Counted from the stretch's first letter, positions 10,460 to 21,200 are shown. The stretch is DNA of 64,000 nucleotides from Ustilago trichophora (GCA_900323505.1 OOIN01000005.1:1488001-1552000); one strand, 5' to 3'. Notes: a model not told the origin generated them from the letters alone. Made by a program: numbers and translations.

Positions 10460-13069
10460 ATGCTTGTCGAGAGACCATTGACAAACCTCACCCCTGCGGC
10501 CGAGCAGCCCAAGGATGCCTTCAAGCTCACCAACGCTCAAGGCTTTGAATGGACACTCGGCTTCCTTACCCCTACTATCTTTAAGATCAACGTTGTTGGC
10601 CCTAACCACCCTCTCCCACAACAGAGCAACGTGCACTGGTCCGCCCAGCCGCTTGCTGTTTCCTCCAAGATCGATGCTGCTGCCCAAAAGGCAACGATCA
10701 GCGTCGAGGGCCTCACCCGCGATGTGACCGTCGCATGGGACGACACCCCCATCATTGAGGTCCACGAGAGCGTCCAGGGCAGCAGCGAGAAGATCCGCAT
10801 CTTTGGCGATACCCCGCACAAGTCGTACTGCTTCTCGGACAAGGGCTTCACCCGATACACCCGCTTCAACAATCACAACTTGCACGTCGGCATGGGCGAG
10901 AAAGCTGCACCGCTCGACTTGACCCACCGATCCTTCTCCATCTCTGGCAGTGACGCTGCGAGCTACGACGCATATCTCTCCGACCCGCTCTACAAGCACA
11001 CTCCCTTCCTCATGTCTCTTCCAAAACCAGTCGATGTCGACGGCAACGCACAACCGCTCACCTCGGTCGTGGGTATCTACTCGGCCTCGAACTCGGACGC
11101 CAACTGGGATGTTGGTCGCTTCATTGACGAGCCATGGACCATGTTTAAGAAGTACGCTCAGCACTGGGGTGGTCTCGAGGAGTACATCCTCTTTGGTGAG
11201 CATGCTCAACAGGTCGTGTCGCAGTTCTCCGACCTTGTCGGTCGACCCCTTCTTGTACCCAGGGACTGGCTGGGATACCTTGCCAGTGGTATGGGTCTCG
11301 GCGAGAGCGATACACCCATTGCACAGGAGCTGCTGTCTGGCTGGCCAGGCATGTGCAAGCAGAACGATATCCCCTGCTCCGCCATTCACCTTTCTTCCGG
11401 TTACACCGTCGACAACGAGGGCAACCGTCTCGTCTTCACCATGAACACCAAACGCTACCCCGACTTTGCAGAGATGGTCAAGACCTTCCACAAGGCTGGT
11501 ATTCGCGTCACTCCCAACATCAAGCCATACGTTCTCCAGGCTCACCCCGACTACCAGAAGCTTTACGAGGCCGGCGCCCTCTTCACCGACCCTCACAACG
11601 ACAACAAGCCCGTGGTTACGCGAATTTGGTCCAGTCTTCCTGGATTCAACGCGCTCGGTTCGTGGGTCGATCTCACCTCCAAGGCGGGTAGGGACTGGTG
11701 GCGCCAAGGTGTCCTGGATCTCTGCAAGCTCGGTGTCGACTCGGTTTGGAACGACAACAACGAGTTCCTGCTCTTCGATGACGCTTTCGAGTGCAAGAAC
11801 GAGCTCGTTGGTGATGCCAAGACCGACGGCAACCGTACTGGCGAGCCTACTCCCATCGGTCTCCTCGGTCGTATGACCAACACCGAGCTCATGGCTCGCG
11901 AGTCGCACGATGCCCTCATCACCCACCACCCCGAGCGCCGACCTTTCGTCCTCACTCGTTCAGCCAATGTCGGTACGCAGAAGTGGGCCGCCTCGACCTG
12001 GTCTGGTGACAACCGAACCAGCTGGCATAACCTCCGTGGCTCCGTTGCTATGAACCTCAACGCCCAAATGTCGCTCATGCAGTCGTACGGAAACGACATT
12101 GGTGGTTTCGCCGGCCCCCTCCCCAGCCCTGAGCTCTTCGTTCGATGGATCCAGTCCGGTATCACCCAGCCTCGCTTCTGCATCCACTCGTTCAAACCTT
12201 GCAAGGAGGACCCGTTGGGTGTCAAGCTCAACAACTTGCCCTGGATGTACCCCGAGGTGGTCGACGTGATCCGCTCCACCATCAAGCGCAGGTACGAGCT
12301 TCTGCCTTTCATCAACAACCTCAACTGGCGCTCGCATCTTGCTGCCGAGCCCATGAACACCTGGCTCGGATGGGGCGAATTCGCTGCCGACCCCGAGGTG
12401 TACAAAAAGGAAGTGCTGGAAGGCTTCGACTACTGGATTGGTCACGGCCAGCTGCTCGTCGCTGGTGCCTACCACGAGAACGAGCTTTCCCGTCGTGTTT
12501 ACTTGCCCGCCGCTGGAAAGGACGATAACAAAGTCTACTACGACACCAATGCCCCCTTCAAGGTGTACAAGAGTGGTCAATGGGTCGAAAACGTTTCTAC
12601 GCCATTGTCGCACTTTGCCATCTTTGCACGAGAGGGGACCGTCGTCCCTGTCGGTCTGCCCAAGGTTACCCTTACCCAGTCCGAAGGTCTCGCCACCATC
12701 ACCTGCAGTGGTACCAAAATCCTCACCGAGAAAGAGGGCGGACAGTGTGTCTATGATGACTGGCGAGGTGTTGAGGTGTTCCCTTCGCCCGAAGATGCCA
12801 CTAGCCCAAGCCAGTACACCTACACCTGGGTCGAGGACGATGGTGTCTCGGCCAACCCTGCTACCGCCGAGATTCAGCTCGACATCTCGTCAACCAAGGA
12901 CGAGGTCACCGTCAAGGCAACTGCAACCAAGAACGACTTCAAACCGCTCTGGGGCAGCACGCTATGGGTTATCCTGCCAAGGCCGGACACGAGGAAGGTG
13001 GCTGGTGCCACCAAAACGATGCTGTACAAGGGCCAGACTGCCTACGCTGTCACTGTTTCTGGTCTCTAG
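10460..13069 (+). CDS. GH31 alpha-glucosidase/alpha-xylosidase, no signal peptide
   Basis: An 869-residue glycoside hydrolase of family 31. The catalytic block SVWNDNNEF places the nucleophile at D432. The WSGDN block places the acid/base at D517. The upstream SGYTV and NIKPYVL blocks and the downstream GNDIGGFAG block are also typical of GH31. The chosen ATG at 10460 follows a CT-rich leader. The frame is open for 77 more codons upstream, but those residues look like translated leader. From this ATG there is no signal peptide, so the enzyme is probably cytosolic and acts on imported alpha-glucosides or alpha-xylosides. Alpha-glucosidase and alpha-xylosidase cannot be separated by eye. It ends 178 bases from the convergent dipeptidase gene. 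Confidence 0.92.
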   Translation: MLVERPLTNLTPAAEQPKDAFKLTNAQGFEWTLGFLTPTIFKINVVGPNHPLPQQSNVHWSAQPLAVSSKIDAAAQKATISVEGLTRDVTVAWDDTPIIEVHESVQGSSEKIRIFGDTPHKSYCFSDKGFTRYTRFNNHNLHVGMGEKAAPLDLTHRSFSISGSDAASYDAYLSDPLYKHTPFLMSLPKPVDVDGNAQPLTSVVGIYSASNSDANWDVGRFIDEPWTMFKKYAQHWGGLEEYILFGEHAQQVVSQFSDLVGRPLLVPRDWLGYLASGMGLGESDTPIAQELLSGWPGMCKQNDIPCSAIHLSSGYTVDNEGNRLVFTMNTKRYPDFAEMVKTFHKAGIRVTPNIKPYVLQAHPDYQKLYEAGALFTDPHNDNKPVVTRIWSSLPGFNALGSWVDLTSKAGRDWWRQGVLDLCKLGVDSVWNDNNEFLLFDDAFECKNELVGDAKTDGNRTGEPTPIGLLGRMTNTELMARESHDALITHHPERRPFVLTRSANVGTQKWAASTWSGDNRTSWHNLRGSVAMNLNAQMSLMQSYGNDIGGFAGPLPSPELFVRWIQSGITQPRFCIHSFKPCKEDPLGVKLNNLPWMYPEVVDVIRSTIKRRYELLPFINNLNWRSHLAAEPMNTWLGWGEFAADPEVYKKEVLEGFDYWIGHGQLLVAGAYHENELSRRVYLPAAGKDDNKVYYDTNAPFKVYKSGQWVENVSTPLSHFAIFAREGTVVPVGLPKVTLTQSEGLATITCSGTKILTEKEGGQCVYDDWRGVEVFPSPEDATSPSQYTYTWVEDDGVSANPATAEIQLDISSTKDEVTVKATATKNDFKPLWGSTLWVILPRPDTRKVAGATKTMLYKGQTAYAVTVSGL

Positions 13070-13247
13070 ATTCTCTCAACATAGAAACATTAGGTTCCGT
13101 TAGTAATGCTATCCGATTCAGGCCTTGCTGATGACGTTTGTGTGCTCCTAGTGTGCCCAAGAGACGTGTCAGTCACAGAGACTTATGAATCTCTCGCGAG
13201 GCATGAGTAGTGTGTGTGGGCAATTGCGATTGATAACAACAATGAGA

Positions 13248-14663
13248 TTAGAGCTCGCTATGGTGAGAAGAAGAGCCGAAGACGTCCTTCCAGTTGGTGT
13301 TGTCCGGCTGGGCACCATCCCTCCTCATCTGGTGCGCAACATCCTCGGCAGCCTCCAACACCCGGAGCACATTCTCCCCTGCAAACCCTACAATTTCCGT
13401 ATCCGTCCATCCGCGCTCCACCAACTTGGCGACGAGATCCGGATAGTTGCTGACATCCTCTAGCCCCTTGGGCACGGACATGATCCCATCAAAGTCAGTT
13501 CCTACGCCCACATGATCGCGTCCTACGATCCCGCTGACGTATTCGATATGTTTGATGTACTGCTCCAGATCCTCGCTTCCACCAATAAAGCCAGGGTAGG
13601 CATTGATCATGACCACATGGTCTTTGTCCGACTTTGCGAGTTTGTGCAGCACCTCATCGGGAACGTTTCGCTCGAGATCCTTCAACGCCCGTGCAGCAGA
13701 GTGAGAGAGCATCACAGGTCCCCTCGTGACATCGATCGTCTGAAGCGCCGTCTCGTCAGACACATGCGAGAGGTCTGGTACGATAGCCAGGCGGTTCAGC
13801 TCGTAGATCAAATGAGAAGCAAAGGGACTGAGACCGTTCCATCGCGGGGGATGCTGTCCTGCACTATCCGCAAATGCATTATGGCATGTATGCGTTAGTG
13901 TCAGATATCGTACTGGTCCAGGTGTCGAGGTGCTGAAGAGAGAGGAGAATGCACGAAGGGCGAAAAGCGAGTTGCCGAGAGAGTGGGCGCCTTCGATACC
14001 GATAAAGCTGATCATTTGTCCTTTCTTGAAAGCCTTTCGCGCAGCACTGGCACTATCGACAAGCGCAAAGTCGTGAGGGTATCTGTCGGTCATCTGCTTG
14101 ATCACATCTAGTTGTTCGATGGTATCTCGGACCGTGATCTGGGATCCGGCGTGCTCAAAGTTATCGCCCACAGCAGTGGGCTCAGGGCAAACGACATAGG
14201 CGGACCAGAAGAAGCCGCCGCCCTTGCCCAATCTCAATCTTGGAATGTCGACATGACCCGAGGTTGGATAGCTGCCGTTTGCAAAAGCAGGCTGATCGAA
14301 AGGGATGGTCTCCACCTTGTTCGCGTATCGATATCGAGCAATGACAGGCACGTCGACGTGTCCATCGATCAACGGATGTTTGGAGAGAAGACGTTGAGCG
14401 TGCTTGCGTGCATTGCGGCAGCGCCAGGTCGACACTGAGTTTGCCGCGTCACATCGTGCGTCCATGCTTGGCTGAAAGATGGCTGACACAGAGTTGGTGA
14501 CCGACTCCAAGCTGGGCATGGCGAAGAACGCCAACCACAGTACGCAAATCCATGCTGCGATCCGGATTTGAGTCTTCAAAGTCATGTCCCGATTCCGAGC
14601 GGAAGTGACCGTCTCGGGCAGCCATCCTTCTTGCGCCTTGTTCCGCAGTCGAACAATTGGCAT
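13248..14663 (-). CDS. Membrane dipeptidase (peptidase family M19)
   Basis: A 471-residue zinc dipeptidase of the renal dipeptidase family. A hydrophobic segment at about residues 31-50, after a short basic N-terminus, predicts a type II membrane anchor. The metal-binding motif DGHVD (H102, D104), the GIEG glutamate, THTCHN, DLSHVSD and SHSAARAL blocks, and the C-terminal GVGTDFDGI block are all present. The active site therefore appears complete, and cleavage of dipeptides or related amide substrates is expected. The ATG at 14663 is the first in frame and gives a coherent anchor. It converges with the GH31 gene and lies 336 bases downstream of the Ser-rich membrane-anchored frame on the same strand. 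Confidence 0.93.
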   Translation of the reverse strand: MPIVRLRNKAQEGWLPETVTSARNRDMTLKTQIRIAAWICVLWLAFFAMPSLESVTNSVSAIFQPSMDARCDAANSVSTWRCRNARKHAQRLLSKHPLIDGHVDVPVIARYRYANKVETIPFDQPAFANGSYPTSGHVDIPRLRLGKGGGFFWSAYVVCPEPTAVGDNFEHAGSQITVRDTIEQLDVIKQMTDRYPHDFALVDSASAARKAFKKGQMISFIGIEGAHSLGNSLFALRAFSSLFSTSTPGPVRYLTLTHTCHNAFADSAGQHPPRWNGLSPFASHLIYELNRLAIVPDLSHVSDETALQTIDVTRGPVMLSHSAARALKDLERNVPDEVLHKLAKSDKDHVVMINAYPGFIGGSEDLEQYIKHIEYVSGIVGRDHVGVGTDFDGIMSVPKGLEDVSNYPDLVAKLVERGWTDTEIVGFAGENVLRVLEAAEDVAHQMRRDGAQPDNTNWKDVFGSSSHHSEL

Positions 14664-14999
14664 GTTGAAATCTTAGCGGTCCTTGCAAAATCAAGTTGAG
14701 GTGATGGTCGTTGAAGGTCAACTGGCAGATGGAGTGTGGAGGAAAGATGCGGCATGCGCCGATCCGCGTTCGGCTATCAAATTGCAACTTCACATTGCCA
14801 AATTTTGAGGCGGCAAATGCCCTCCTTTGAACTCGACTCCAGGCTAGGCACAGTACACTGCAAAAGAGATCTGGCAATGACTGTATATTCAGAATCATGA
14901 ACCCGTGAGCGCAGACTGAACGAGTGAGAGGTGGACAACTAAGTACATCAAGGGAGAGTGGGATTGGAACTGTGCGAGCTAAAAAGCCGGGTATACAAG
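14664..14999. other. Short intergenic region, dipeptidase promoter
   Basis: 336 bases between two minus-strand genes. No RNA gene or strong motif was seen. It must hold the terminator of one gene and the promoter of the next. Confidence 0.5.
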
Positions 15000-15761
15000 T
15001 TATAGATAAGAATCGGACGGGTCTAGCACGACGACCGCAACAAACAGCAGAACGGAGAGAACTTTGATGAGCGGCGACGAGATCAGCAGAATCATGAGCA
15101 GCATGAGGCCCAAGAACTGCGCGTTGGGGACCAAAGATGTTGCCGAATTCGGGCCGGCAGCGTGATTGCTCGAAGGTCGTTTCGACGAATCCTTCTTGGG
15201 ACTGCTGTCTTTGGAAGAGATGGTGAGTGGCGTCGAGGTGGCAGACGAGGAAGACCAAGAGCCGTTGCGCGAGTGCAGTCGCTTGCTGCGGAAGGGACAG
15301 GTGGGAGGAGGTGAAGAGGCCTCACTGGACGCCGAGGCGCGATGCATCGTCCAATGAGAAGCTGGTGTCGAGCCGAGCCAGGAGAGTCGCTTCTTCTCAT
15401 TTGTTCGATTGACATTTGGAGCGTCGCCTCCAAAATCGCCGTGCGCGATGGAGGTAGCGGGTGTCGAAAGCGGAGTGACAGCAGTGGATGACCATGGCGA
15501 CCCTTGCTGGCTGACTGGTGTCGAGTCGCTGTTGCTTGGCACCGAGTGATGATGAGCATCCTCCGAGCTGCCATCTCCGAATCTGTGCCCAAAGGCGTAG
15601 CCAAAGACTTTACTGGATCCACGCCTAATGAGGCAAGGAGACGAGCTTGGGTGTCGAGACGGTGAGGAACTCAAGCTTGCCATCCTTGCCTCCTCCTCCT
15701 CCTCCTCCATCCCATCCTCTGGCTCCCCAGAAATCAGACCAACCGACGGCAGTGTCGGCAT
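15000..15761 (-). CDS. Ser-rich frame with C-terminal membrane segment; possible extension of the WS/DGAT gene
   Basis: Read from its own first ATG this is a 253-residue protein with no domain I recognise. It has a Glu-rich stretch near the N-terminus, then about 180 residues of Ser/Pro-rich disordered sequence. The last 38 or so residues are strongly hydrophobic (LGLMLLMILLISS and VLSVLLFVAVVVL) with a tiny polar tail, like a tail anchor or hairpin. The frame is open back to 15869 and is the same frame as the upstream acyltransferase, separated only by the TGA at 15870-15872. Only 108 bases separate the two as independent genes, which is very short for tandem fungal genes. It could be a separate tail-anchored protein, a read-through or splice-dependent C-terminus, or the result of a single base error. 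The Ser-rich region is open in more than one frame, so coding status is moderate. Confidence 0.5.
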   Translation of the reverse strand: MPTLPSVGLISGEPEDGMEEEEEEARMASLSSSPSRHPSSSPCLIRRGSSKVFGYAFGHRFGDGSSEDAHHHSVPSNSDSTPVSQQGSPWSSTAVTPLSTPATSIAHGDFGGDAPNVNRTNEKKRLSWLGSTPASHWTMHRASASSEASSPPPTCPFRSKRLHSRNGSWSSSSATSTPLTISSKDSSPKKDSSKRPSSNHAAGPNSATSLVPNAQFLGLMLLMILLISSPLIKVLSVLLFVAVVVLDPSDSYL

Positions 15762-15869
15762 GGTTGAAGCCAGGATCTGTTCAGAGGGATAGCCGAGTCC
15801 TGAGCTGTTCTTCCCCACTCCAATCTCAGCCCCAGAGCGGGCGAGATCGTCGACGGAACAGCCTCGGCT

Positions 15870-18251
15870 TCATCGGGTCGCGGCCGCCTCCTTATTTCCC
15901 TCGAGCTTCTTGTTGGCAGCCTCAATGATCTGCTCAGCAGCATCCTGGAAAGCCTTGCAGATTTCCTCTGCGAGATGCTTGAACTCGGGCACATCATCGC
16001 ACGATACGGCGAGCGAAAAGTCATTAGCATAAGAAATCATGCCGATGGCCATGGTCGACTTGCCAGGACTCGAAGGCGGCAGCACGTGGTAGCTGTATGC
16101 CTCGTGGTCGCCGAACTTGACGGGCTTGGGAGGACCGGGCACGTTGGTTGCGACATGGTACTCCTTGAAGGCGCGGTAGTAGAACTGTCGCAACAGCGGA
16201 TAGTTGGGCAGGAAGGTGATGCGACGCTGGCAGAAGGCGTCAAAGGTCTTGAAGAGGATCTTAGGACCGTAGGACCTCTTGACACGGCCCATCTCGCGAT
16301 GCACCTGAGCGAGCTGCTCCTCAAAGTCAGGTTTGTCCTCCTTCTCGAAACGAAGCCAGGCGATGGAGCCGGTTGTGGCATTGCTGAGCGACCAGTCGCC
16401 CTTGGGACGCACCGAGATGGGGACAAAGATGGCGACACGCTTGTCCTTGTGCCTCCTGGTAGGGTCGACACGCTCGGAAGCGATGCGGAGAGCTCGAGCA
16501 AGGATGGCCAGGGCGACGTCGTTGAGCGTCAAGTTGAGCTTCTCAGTGCCGTAGGCCTTGCGGATCATCTTGATGTCGTTCATGTCGATACCTTTGCTGT
16601 GGCAGTAGAGCCTGCCAGCGGCACGTGGGCGCTTCTCCTGGTAGAGGAACGACTTGCGGCTGCGGAAGTAGAGGCCACGGACCAAGTGGAAGCCATGCTG
16701 GATCGTGCCCCACGCAGTCGGCTTGTCCTCGCGCTGACCCGGCCTCTTGTTCTGTGAAGTGTTGGAGTCGACTTTTCGCTGAATATCGCGAATGCCAATT
16801 CCTTGCTCGAGTGCACCTAGAGCGGCGTGGTAGCTCTGGATCATCCCCTGACCATCCGAGAAACAGTGATGGATCTTGATCATCAAAGCGCTGCGGCCTC
16901 CATCCGAGGTATTGAGACCGTTGACTACCATAGCCTCCCAGATGGGTTTGGAGTAGTCATAGTGACGCCCGAGAAAGTGGCCAGCAAGCTTGTTAAGTGC
17001 TGCATCGTCGCCGCCATCGGGGCACTGAGCCACGTGCTCGATATTGTCCTTGATGTCAAAATCGGGCACGTAGCGCCATCGAGCGGGAGAGAAGAGCGAG
17101 CCGGCTTTGAGGCCTTTCCCATAGCGAGTGCGACGTCCTGCATCAAACTCACCGCGAGGGGGCGACGTACCAGGCTGGCCGCAGAGAGTCTCCTTCTCCT
17201 TCTTCTTCGAAAGCTTAGGGTCGAGGTCGACGACGTAGCGGTACTTTGGGTAGGTCTCGGCGAGCACTTCGAAGAAGTTTTCGACCGTCTCGAGATCGAG
17301 CTCAGACTTGAACATGTAGATGGAGAAGCACGAAGTGGTGTACGAATCGTCCTCCATCAGGAGCGCGAGGTTGTCGATACCAGTCATGGGGTAGACAGGA
17401 GGCTTGACAGGAGAGCCCTTGCCCAACTTGGGCGTCTCTCCGTAGGCGGCACGGAGATGGCGCTCACGGGCCTCTTTGGTCTGCTCTGCAGAGGGCAAAC
17501 TGGGCTCTTCACCTCTGCGGTAGGCGGCGCCCTGAGCAGCGGCGGTTCCAACGGGGGCCTTCTCGTCGATAGGCTCGTGTCTTGCCTCGGCATCCGCGTC
17601 ACGCTGGCGACTGTAGCGCTTGGATGTGCGGCGGGAAGATCGGCGGTGATCTTCATCCTCGAGAGCGCGCTGAGCGGAGCGAGGAGATTCGTGAGCACTG
17701 ACGCGGCGGGAAGATCGGCGTGAGCCCTTGGTCTTTCGAGCATCGTCGGGATAGGAAGATCTGCCCATCTCGCGATCAGCGGCTGCACGGAGAGCCGCAC
17801 CCTGCTCGGCAGCGGTGCCACGGCCATGGCTTGGAGCGGTAGCTGCGTCGGTCATGGTCATATCGTTATCGAATGAAGAGCGGGTCGATTTGGGTGTTGG
17901 CTGACTCTTGGCTTCGGCAAACGACCTCGGTGCTGAGATCGAGGGAGAGCTGATCGAGGAGCGAATGAGAGACGGCGTGGGAGCAGTACTCGAACCGTCG
18001 TGGTGGTGATTGCCGTGAGAAGATGAGCTGGATTGATTGCTCTCTACGTCCGAGTTGGGATGCGAATCGAGATAGGCTTGCTTGACCTGAGTGCTGGTGC
18101 GAGGAGTACCAAACTCTTCGTCAATGACCTGGATGGAAGAGTGATGAGAGGTGGGTGGAGGACGATACTTGCGAGCGCGGTCGAAGGTAGGTGTAGGTGG
18201 AGGGGAAGAAGAAGAAGAGGTCTTGAGGGTTTGTGGAAGCGCAAACTTCAT
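15870..18251 (-). CDS. WS/DGAT-family O-acyltransferase
   Basis: A 793-residue protein. Residues 1-270 are low complexity, rich in Ser/Arg/Pro. The wax-ester-synthase/diacylglycerol-acyltransferase fold follows, beginning near TGIDNLALLMED. The catalytic motif HHCFSDG is intact (H461, H462, D466, G467). The second half contains the LNDVALAILARALR and FVPISVRP blocks of the WSD1 C-terminal domain and ends in a Glu/Lys-rich helix. Enzymes of this family join fatty acyl-CoA to fatty alcohols or diacylglycerol, making wax esters or storage lipid. The donor and acceptor cannot be predicted. The ATG at 18251 is the first in frame. There is no GT dinucleotide in the last 90 bases before the TGA, so a conventional intron removing only the stop region is unlikely. 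The same frame continues for 289 codons after the TGA. Confidence 0.88.
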   Translation of the reverse strand: MKFALPQTLKTSSSSSPPPTPTFDRARKYRPPPTSHHSSIQVIDEEFGTPRTSTQVKQAYLDSHPNSDVESNQSSSSSHGNHHHDGSSTAPTPSLIRSSISSPSISAPRSFAEAKSQPTPKSTRSSFDNDMTMTDAATAPSHGRGTAAEQGAALRAAADREMGRSSYPDDARKTKGSRRSSRRVSAHESPRSAQRALEDEDHRRSSRRTSKRYSRQRDADAEARHEPIDEKAPVGTAAAQGAAYRRGEEPSLPSAEQTKEARERHLRAAYGETPKLGKGSPVKPPVYPMTGIDNLALLMEDDSYTTSCFSIYMFKSELDLETVENFFEVLAETYPKYRYVVDLDPKLSKKKEKETLCGQPGTSPPRGEFDAGRRTRYGKGLKAGSLFSPARWRYVPDFDIKDNIEHVAQCPDGGDDAALNKLAGHFLGRHYDYSKPIWEAMVVNGLNTSDGGRSALMIKIHHCFSDGQGMIQSYHAALGALEQGIGIRDIQRKVDSNTSQNKRPGQREDKPTAWGTIQHGFHLVRGLYFRSRKSFLYQEKRPRAAGRLYCHSKGIDMNDIKMIRKAYGTEKLNLTLNDVALAILARALRIASERVDPTRRHKDKRVAIFVPISVRPKGDWSLSNATTGSIAWLRFEKEDKPDFEEQLAQVHREMGRVKRSYGPKILFKTFDAFCQRRITFLPNYPLLRQFYYRAFKEYHVATNVPGPPKPVKFGDHEAYSYHVLPPSSPGKSTMAIGMISYANDFSLAVSCDDVPEFKHLAEEICKAFQDAAEQIIEAANKKLEGNKEAAATR

Positions 18252-21200
18252 GCTGGGAGGAATTTGCTAGCTATAGAAGCGCCCTTCTGGAAGCTAAGAG
18301 CGGGGCAATTCGTGTTGTACCTGTGAAAGCGTTTACGCAGGAGGATCGTACCCAGCTGAAGCTATCGGCTGGCCTCGGATGTTGAGCACCGGATCGACGA
18401 GTGATTGTGCTCTTTGGGACAAGCCGCCGCTTTGATGCTGCAGTGGTAGCTAGTTGTGCAGAGCTGAGCTTGAATCGAGATCGAGATGGGATGGAATGGA
18501 AGCACAAAACAGAGCTGCGCCAAACAGAGCAAGGAATGGGGTCACAAGACGTGCATGCATGTGCAGCTTCGGCTGAATTTGGGCGATCCAAAAGACAGCC
18601 AGCCGCGTATCGTTACCGACCAAGCGACTTTCCAAGCACTTTCCCAAAGCGGAATCGTCTGAAAACAGAAAAAGGAAGAAAAAGAATTAAAGGTTCGGAT
18701 CGTGGCGTGGATCGACAGAGAATGAAAAAAAAAAAAAAAAAAATGAAAAAAAAAGTTGATGACGAAAGGGTCCAGCTAAAATTTTCAGCTTTTTTTTTGT
18801 TTGGAATTTTGAATAGCGGGCGTGCGTGTTGAAAGTCGACTCCGAAACAGTGGTCGGGATGGCCGTCACCTTTGGCAAATGTTCTAGCTGAGGTAGGTTA
18901 CTGTTGCTACTGCTGGTGATTGATGCGTAGACAAGGGTGGGATGATGGTGATGAAGCAAGTTCAGGGAGCGTCCAGGCTGTGTTGAGGGATCTTGGCGTC
19001 GTGTGGTTCAGTGCAATGTGGTGGTGGGAAGGCACAGCGCAAGTACGTCAGGGATGATGGCAGTGAGTGGAAGGAGAAGAATCAGCCAAGTACAACCGTG
19101 AATGCCATCCTTTTTATATAATAGCAAAGCGTATCTTGGAAGCCCACCAAGGGAACGCTGCTGTTCAGACACGTTGACAGAGGGGGGCGAAACTGAGCAG
19201 CACGAGAGAGCATTCACACGCCGATACACTCTTTGCGCTTGATTGCGAGGCAGACAGCGAGAGAGGTACACGCGGCATCTTGTACAATCTCAGCTTACAA
19301 CATGGCACAATTCGATGACAGCCCATTTGTGCAATATGACAGAAAAATGAGGGTGCGCCGCTCGGATGAGAGTGTCTGTGGACGGCAATAAGGAGGGACC
19401 AGGTGGGCGCGGCTCGATAAGGCCTCATCCCGATGCTCAGCTGTGACATGGCCACGACGCAAAGCCGCAAATGTCATGAATTCAAGAGCAAGATCTGAGC
19501 GTGTCAGACAGCCATCAAGCGATCAAGGTCAACCGGCGTCACGGGCATTTTGTCGCACAAGGGAAAGGGTGCAGGGCCTCGTTCCGTGAAACCAATCCGG
19601 GCCCTCTTTTTTGGTCTTGGTGTTTTCGTGTCCGCGGTCTGTTGAGCCCACCGACATGATCGCTCGGTCAGCCCAACATCATTCACCACCGAGCTCATCC
19701 CGACTCCCACCATACCATACCACCACAGACTTTTCCTTTCATGATTGAGGCCTCTTCTGGCGTCGGCAATTGAGAGCTTCTTGAAAACAATAGCCTTGTG
19801 TCGCACGATCGAAAATTCCATGCTACGGCGTTCTTTTCTTCTAGCTGGCTATCGTGGTACTTACACCCACCAACGTCGACATCATGACAAGGCCGGTCCG
19901 ATCATGCAGATTCTGGCAAAAGAGGTCAAGCCTCCGTGACTGCCGGCACCGCCAAAAAGAAGCGAAGAAGGTGCCACCCTGAATCATCGGATATTTCTTT
20001 TTCTTTTTAGTATTTACTGTAAATATCTTGCCTCTGTTCGTTTTTTAAGCCAGTTGCCTTGTTGACCGATCGTACCACCGCATCCCGGCCTGTCAGATTG
20101 TACCTGCTTCCAGAATCGCGAAGAACTTTTGCTGCTCGTTCAGATGTGGCTCCCCCTTCTTGTTGGGGGTCTGTCCAAAGTCTCATGACCTCAAAGACAT
20201 TGTGGCAACTACCATCTCTCGCTATGAAGGAGGGCCACGTCACCTTCCATCAGCTCTTGACGTGAATGATGCTACATCGCTTTCAGAAGCAAAGCAAACT
20301 ACAGAATGTCCGTGGAGCTGAGCTCAAGTGCGGTTTCATGCGAGGAAAGGTGTGACAAGCTCTCGCATTTGTTGTTCTTAAGCAAACTCTGCCGAGCGTG
20401 CATAGGGGTGGCTCGGCAGTCTGTTGATCACACATCCTCTTCGACAGGCAAGGGACTTGCAACGTGTGCCACTTCTTATTGAGGATCAGCAGCGGCGTGA
20501 ACCAGGACTACATGGTCGCGCGATACGGAATGCGAGTCCTCACAGTCGAGCGTTTTTCACAGACTTGTTTAATTGCGCAGATGACACTGCAACCTGCAGC
20601 TTGAGACGCGTCAAATTGCCTCTCGCACAAAGAAGACCCTTGTCATGCGAGCTTTAGGGGTCGCCTACGGAGAATTTTGTCTTGTCTGTCAGGCGCGATG
20701 AGCCGGCATGATTTTTCTCTCAAAGGAAGAAGAAACGTGGTTTGAGTGATGGCTGAAATTAGCATCTGCAGAGTGAGTTTGTTTGTTTCGGTCATCGTTT
20801 CGCCGACATCGTGTTCATTTTCTTTCCCTTTGCTTTTAGTCGAGAGGATCGGAGATTTTTGGCCCTTTGTTCTCTCGCTTCTCCCTCGCTCTGCATCAAC
20901 TCCTTCAAACGCTTACCACACAAAGACCCTGTCACAGTATGTAGAAAATTTAACCTTCCGAGCCCGTCGATCCTCGGCTGCTTGACCAGGGTCGTCATTC
21001 TCACCTTTCTCATGCAGCTGAAGATGGTGACAAAGATTTTGCTTGAAACGAAAGGAAAGACCGTCAGAGTTCGCATCAGTAAACTTTGGGCTGAGGGCAT
21101 TCGGTAGATATGACGCTCGGTGTGAGTTGTTGCAAGTGTGATTCGTGAAAGACAGCCAGGCTGTGAAAAGATTCGACGCCGTAGTGGGTTCAAGCCACCC

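Noticed and set aside
10412..11929. A 505-codon minus-strand frame
   Set aside because: It lies opposite the GH31 gene and arises from its strong codon bias; no domain of its own.
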